6,673 nt of DNA, taken from positions 1 through 6,673 of the forward strand of contig JAUVKK010000053.1 of NCBI GenBank assembly GCA_030596305.1. The letters are read 5' to 3'. Under the pieces are notes generated by a model. That model did no database searches. It had not been told where the DNA came from and worked only from the letters and a program-made list of their open reading frames with translations. Below are positions 5,320-6,673 of this stretch, piece after piece (the stretch's first letter is position 1; each line of letters starts with the position of its first letter). The position numbers were made by a program, and so were the translations under genes. Origin of the DNA: Helicobacteraceae bacterium (GTDB lineage Bacteria > Campylobacterota > Campylobacteria > Campylobacterales > Sulfurimonadaceae).

Positions 5320-5325
5320 AAGGAG
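5320..5325 (+). promoter_or_regulatory. Shine-Dalgarno of tatA
   Basis: AAGGAG lies 5 nt before the ATG at 5331 and is the strongest ribosome-binding site in this part of the window. It contrasts with argS downstream, which has none visible. Confidence 0.7.
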
Positions 5326-5330
5326 ACCTT

Positions 5331-5585
5331 ATGCCACAGATTCCAGGCGGGTTCGAACTAATTTTAATTCTTGCAGTTGTACTGCTTCTTTTCGGCGGAA
5401 AAAAGATTCCTCAACTTGCAAAAGGTCTAGGTGAAGGTATTCGTAACTTCAAGAAGTCTGTAAAAGACGATGATGAGACAGAAGTCGCAAAAGACGAGAC
5501 AACAACTGAAGAGCCTAAAAAAGTAGAAGGTTCTGAAGAGGGTGCAACAACTGAAGCACCTAAAGACACAACAAAACAAGCTTAA
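5331..5585 (+). CDS. tatA: TatA, twin-arginine translocase pore-forming subunit (TatA/E family)
   Basis: The 84-residue protein has the TatA layout. Residues 7-20 form one short membrane helix ([14 protein letters not shown]) with polar Glu9 near its start. The FGGKKIP hinge (21-27) and an amphipathic helix [13 protein letters not shown] (30-42) follow. The last ~40 residues form a long, acidic, disordered tail rich in T, E, K and D. TatA oligomerises in the inner membrane and forms the passage for folded proteins delivered by TatBC. The N-terminus lacks the GG-x-SIWHW sequence usual in proteobacterial TatA. The tail contains a degenerate internal repeat 45 bp apart (CAACAACTGAAG at 5500 and 5545), giving TTEEPKK and TTEAPKD, probably a past duplication or drift in an unconstrained tail. 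tatB and tatC are not in the window. The pairing with argS matches the order I recall in Campylobacter. Confidence 0.93.
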   Translation: MPQIPGGFELILILAVVLLLFGGKKIPQLAKGLGEGIRNFKKSVKDDDETEVAKDETTTEEPKKVEGSEEGATTEAPKDTTKQA

Positions 5586-5587
5586 CA

Positions 5588-6673
5588 TTGAAACAACGTG
5601 TTGCAGCGCTCCTTAGAGAGCAGTTTGAACGAGATGTTGTTTTAGAAAAACCAAAAGATCGTTCTTTTGGCCACTTCGCAACCCCAGTCGCATTTTCCCT
5701 CGCAAAAGAACTTCGTAAATCACCTATGGTCATTGCTGAAGAGTTGGCTTCATCGTTTGGTGAAGATCCGATGTTTTCTGCAGTAGAGTCTGTCAAAGGG
5801 TATATCAACCTCCGTCTCTCTGAATCATTTCTAGATGAATACGCTTCATGGGCTTTGGAAAATGAAGAGACTTTCGGTTCTATCGGTGAAGATGAAAAGA
5901 TCCTTCTTGAATTTGTCAGTGCCAATCCAACGGGACCATTGCATATCGGCCACGCTCGTGGTGCTGTATATGGCGATACACTGCTTCGTCTAGGTCGTAA
6001 ACTCGGTTTTGATATTACAGCAGAGTACTATGTCAATGACGCCGGTAACCAGATCGATCTTTTAGGACACTCTATCCAGTTAGAGGGACGCGCTACGATC
6101 TTGAATGAAGAGGTTGAATATCCTGAGAGCTTCTATCGCGGTGACTACATGACGGCCTTGGCTACTGATGCCGTTGAGCATTTTGGTAAAGAGATCCTTA
6201 GTGATGAAAGTCGTCAAAAAGAGTTGGCTCTCTGGGCAAAAGACAAGGTGATGGAGATCATTGTCAAAGATCTTGCTGATGCCAACATCCACTTTGATAC
6301 CTTTGTCTCTGAATCATCTCTTTATGATGACTGGGATCGTGTTATGGCCAAGATGGGCGAGGGTGTTTACCGCGCTGATGACAAGATCTGGATCCGCTCA
6401 AGTGAGCATGATGATGAGAAAGATCGTGTTGTTGTTCGTGAAGATGGCCGTCCGACCTATCTTGCAGGCGACATCGTCTATCACAACCAGAAGTTTGAGC
6501 GTGGATATCACCACCACATCAACATCTGGGGAGCAGACCATCACGGTTACATTCCACGTGTAAAAGCTGCGACTGAGTTCTTAGGTTTTGACAGTAAGAA
6601 ACTCGAAGTACAGCTTTCACAGATGGTAAGCCTGCTTAAAGACGGTGAGCCGTACAAGATGAGTAAGCGTGCA
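5588..6673 (+). CDS. argS: Arginyl-tRNA synthetase, N-terminal ~two-thirds (runs off window)
   Basis: An open frame of 362 codons runs without a stop to the window end; the family is usually ~530 residues or more. ArgS is the class I enzyme that charges tRNA-Arg. The N-terminal additional domain (~1-95) contains KPKDRSFGHFATPVAFSLAK. The catalytic Rossmann domain follows: LLEFVSANPTGPLHIGHARG (106-125, HIGH at 119-122), AEYYVNDAGNQI (145-156), DRVVVREDGRPTYLAGDIVYH (279-299), INIWGADHHGYIPRVKAA (311-328) and QMVSLLKDGEPYKMSKR, with KMSKR at 357-361 just before the edge. TTG at 5588 is the only usual start codon in this frame after the in-frame stop at 5561-5563. The resulting N-terminus aligns with the remembered Campylobacter ArgS start. 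There is no recognisable ribosome-binding site upstream. The gene begins 2 bp after the tatA stop, so coupled translation is likely. Confidence 0.96.
   Translation, partial: MKQRVAALLREQFERDVVLEKPKDRSFGHFATPVAFSLAKELRKSPMVIAEELASSFGEDPMFSAVESVKGYINLRLSESFLDEYASWALENEETFGSIGEDEKILLEFVSANPTGPLHIGHARGAVYGDTLLRLGRKLGFDITAEYYVNDAGNQIDLLGHSIQLEGRATILNEEVEYPESFYRGDYMTALATDAVEHFGKEILSDESRQKELALWAKDKVMEIIVKDLADANIHFDTFVSESSLYDDWDRVMAKMGEGVYRADDKIWIRSSEHDDEKDRVVVREDGRPTYLAGDIVYHNQKFERGYHHHINIWGADHHGYIPRVKAATEFLGFDSKKLEVQLSQMVSLLKDGEPYKMSKRA

Noticed and set aside
5560..5925. Minus-strand open frame of 121 codons
   Set aside because: It is antisense to argS, whose plus-strand frame carries clear synthetase motifs throughout.
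6261..6563. Plus-strand open frame of 100 codons
   Set aside because: It is an out-of-frame shadow of argS and low in recognisable protein features.

Overview
The window looks like chromosomal core sequence from a Campylobacterota (Epsilonproteobacteria) species. The MurG, FtsW and ArgS proteins read like that group. The tatA-argS and ftsW-murG pairings are ones I recall from Campylobacter relatives. Intergenic regions show -10-like hexamers preceded by T-rich tracts rather than clear -35 boxes. Base composition looks moderate by eye, not the very AT-rich composition of Campylobacter, so a Sulfurovum- or Sulfurimonas-like sulfur-oxidising relative is my inference. Species cannot be fixed from sequence alone.

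Layout. (1) 1-641, minus strand: the N-terminal 213 codons of a class B penicillin-binding protein, most likely the division transpeptidase FtsI, cut by the window edge. (2) 661-932: a non-coding 272-bp foldback element with ~32-bp imperfect terminal inverted repeats and two internal hairpin branches. Its left end lies 5 bp upstream of the ftsI Shine-Dalgarno. (3) 1037-1867, plus: an exported protein of unknown function. (4) 1987-4793, plus: a tight ftsW-murG-dedA operon (7-bp gap, then 11-bp overlap), preceded by a candidate promoter and a leader hairpin. (5) 4860-5204, plus: a small Cys-containing protein of unknown function with its own candidate promoter. (6) 5331-6673, plus: tatA followed 2 bp later by argS, which starts at TTG with no visible ribosome-binding site and runs off the window.

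How the genes fit together. MurG completes lipid II on the cytoplasmic face of the membrane. FtsW polymerises lipid II at the septum. FtsI, encoded divergently, cross-links the product with FtsW as its partner. The DedA-family protein encoded with MurG and FtsW could recycle the undecaprenyl-phosphate carrier, as some DedA proteins do. That would give a lipid II synthesis, polymerisation and carrier-recycling operon, but the link is an inference. tatA-argS is an unrelated housekeeping pair (Tat protein export and arginyl-tRNA synthesis).

Most of the window is ordinary housekeeping sequence. The feature least explained by known genes is the 661-932 foldback element.
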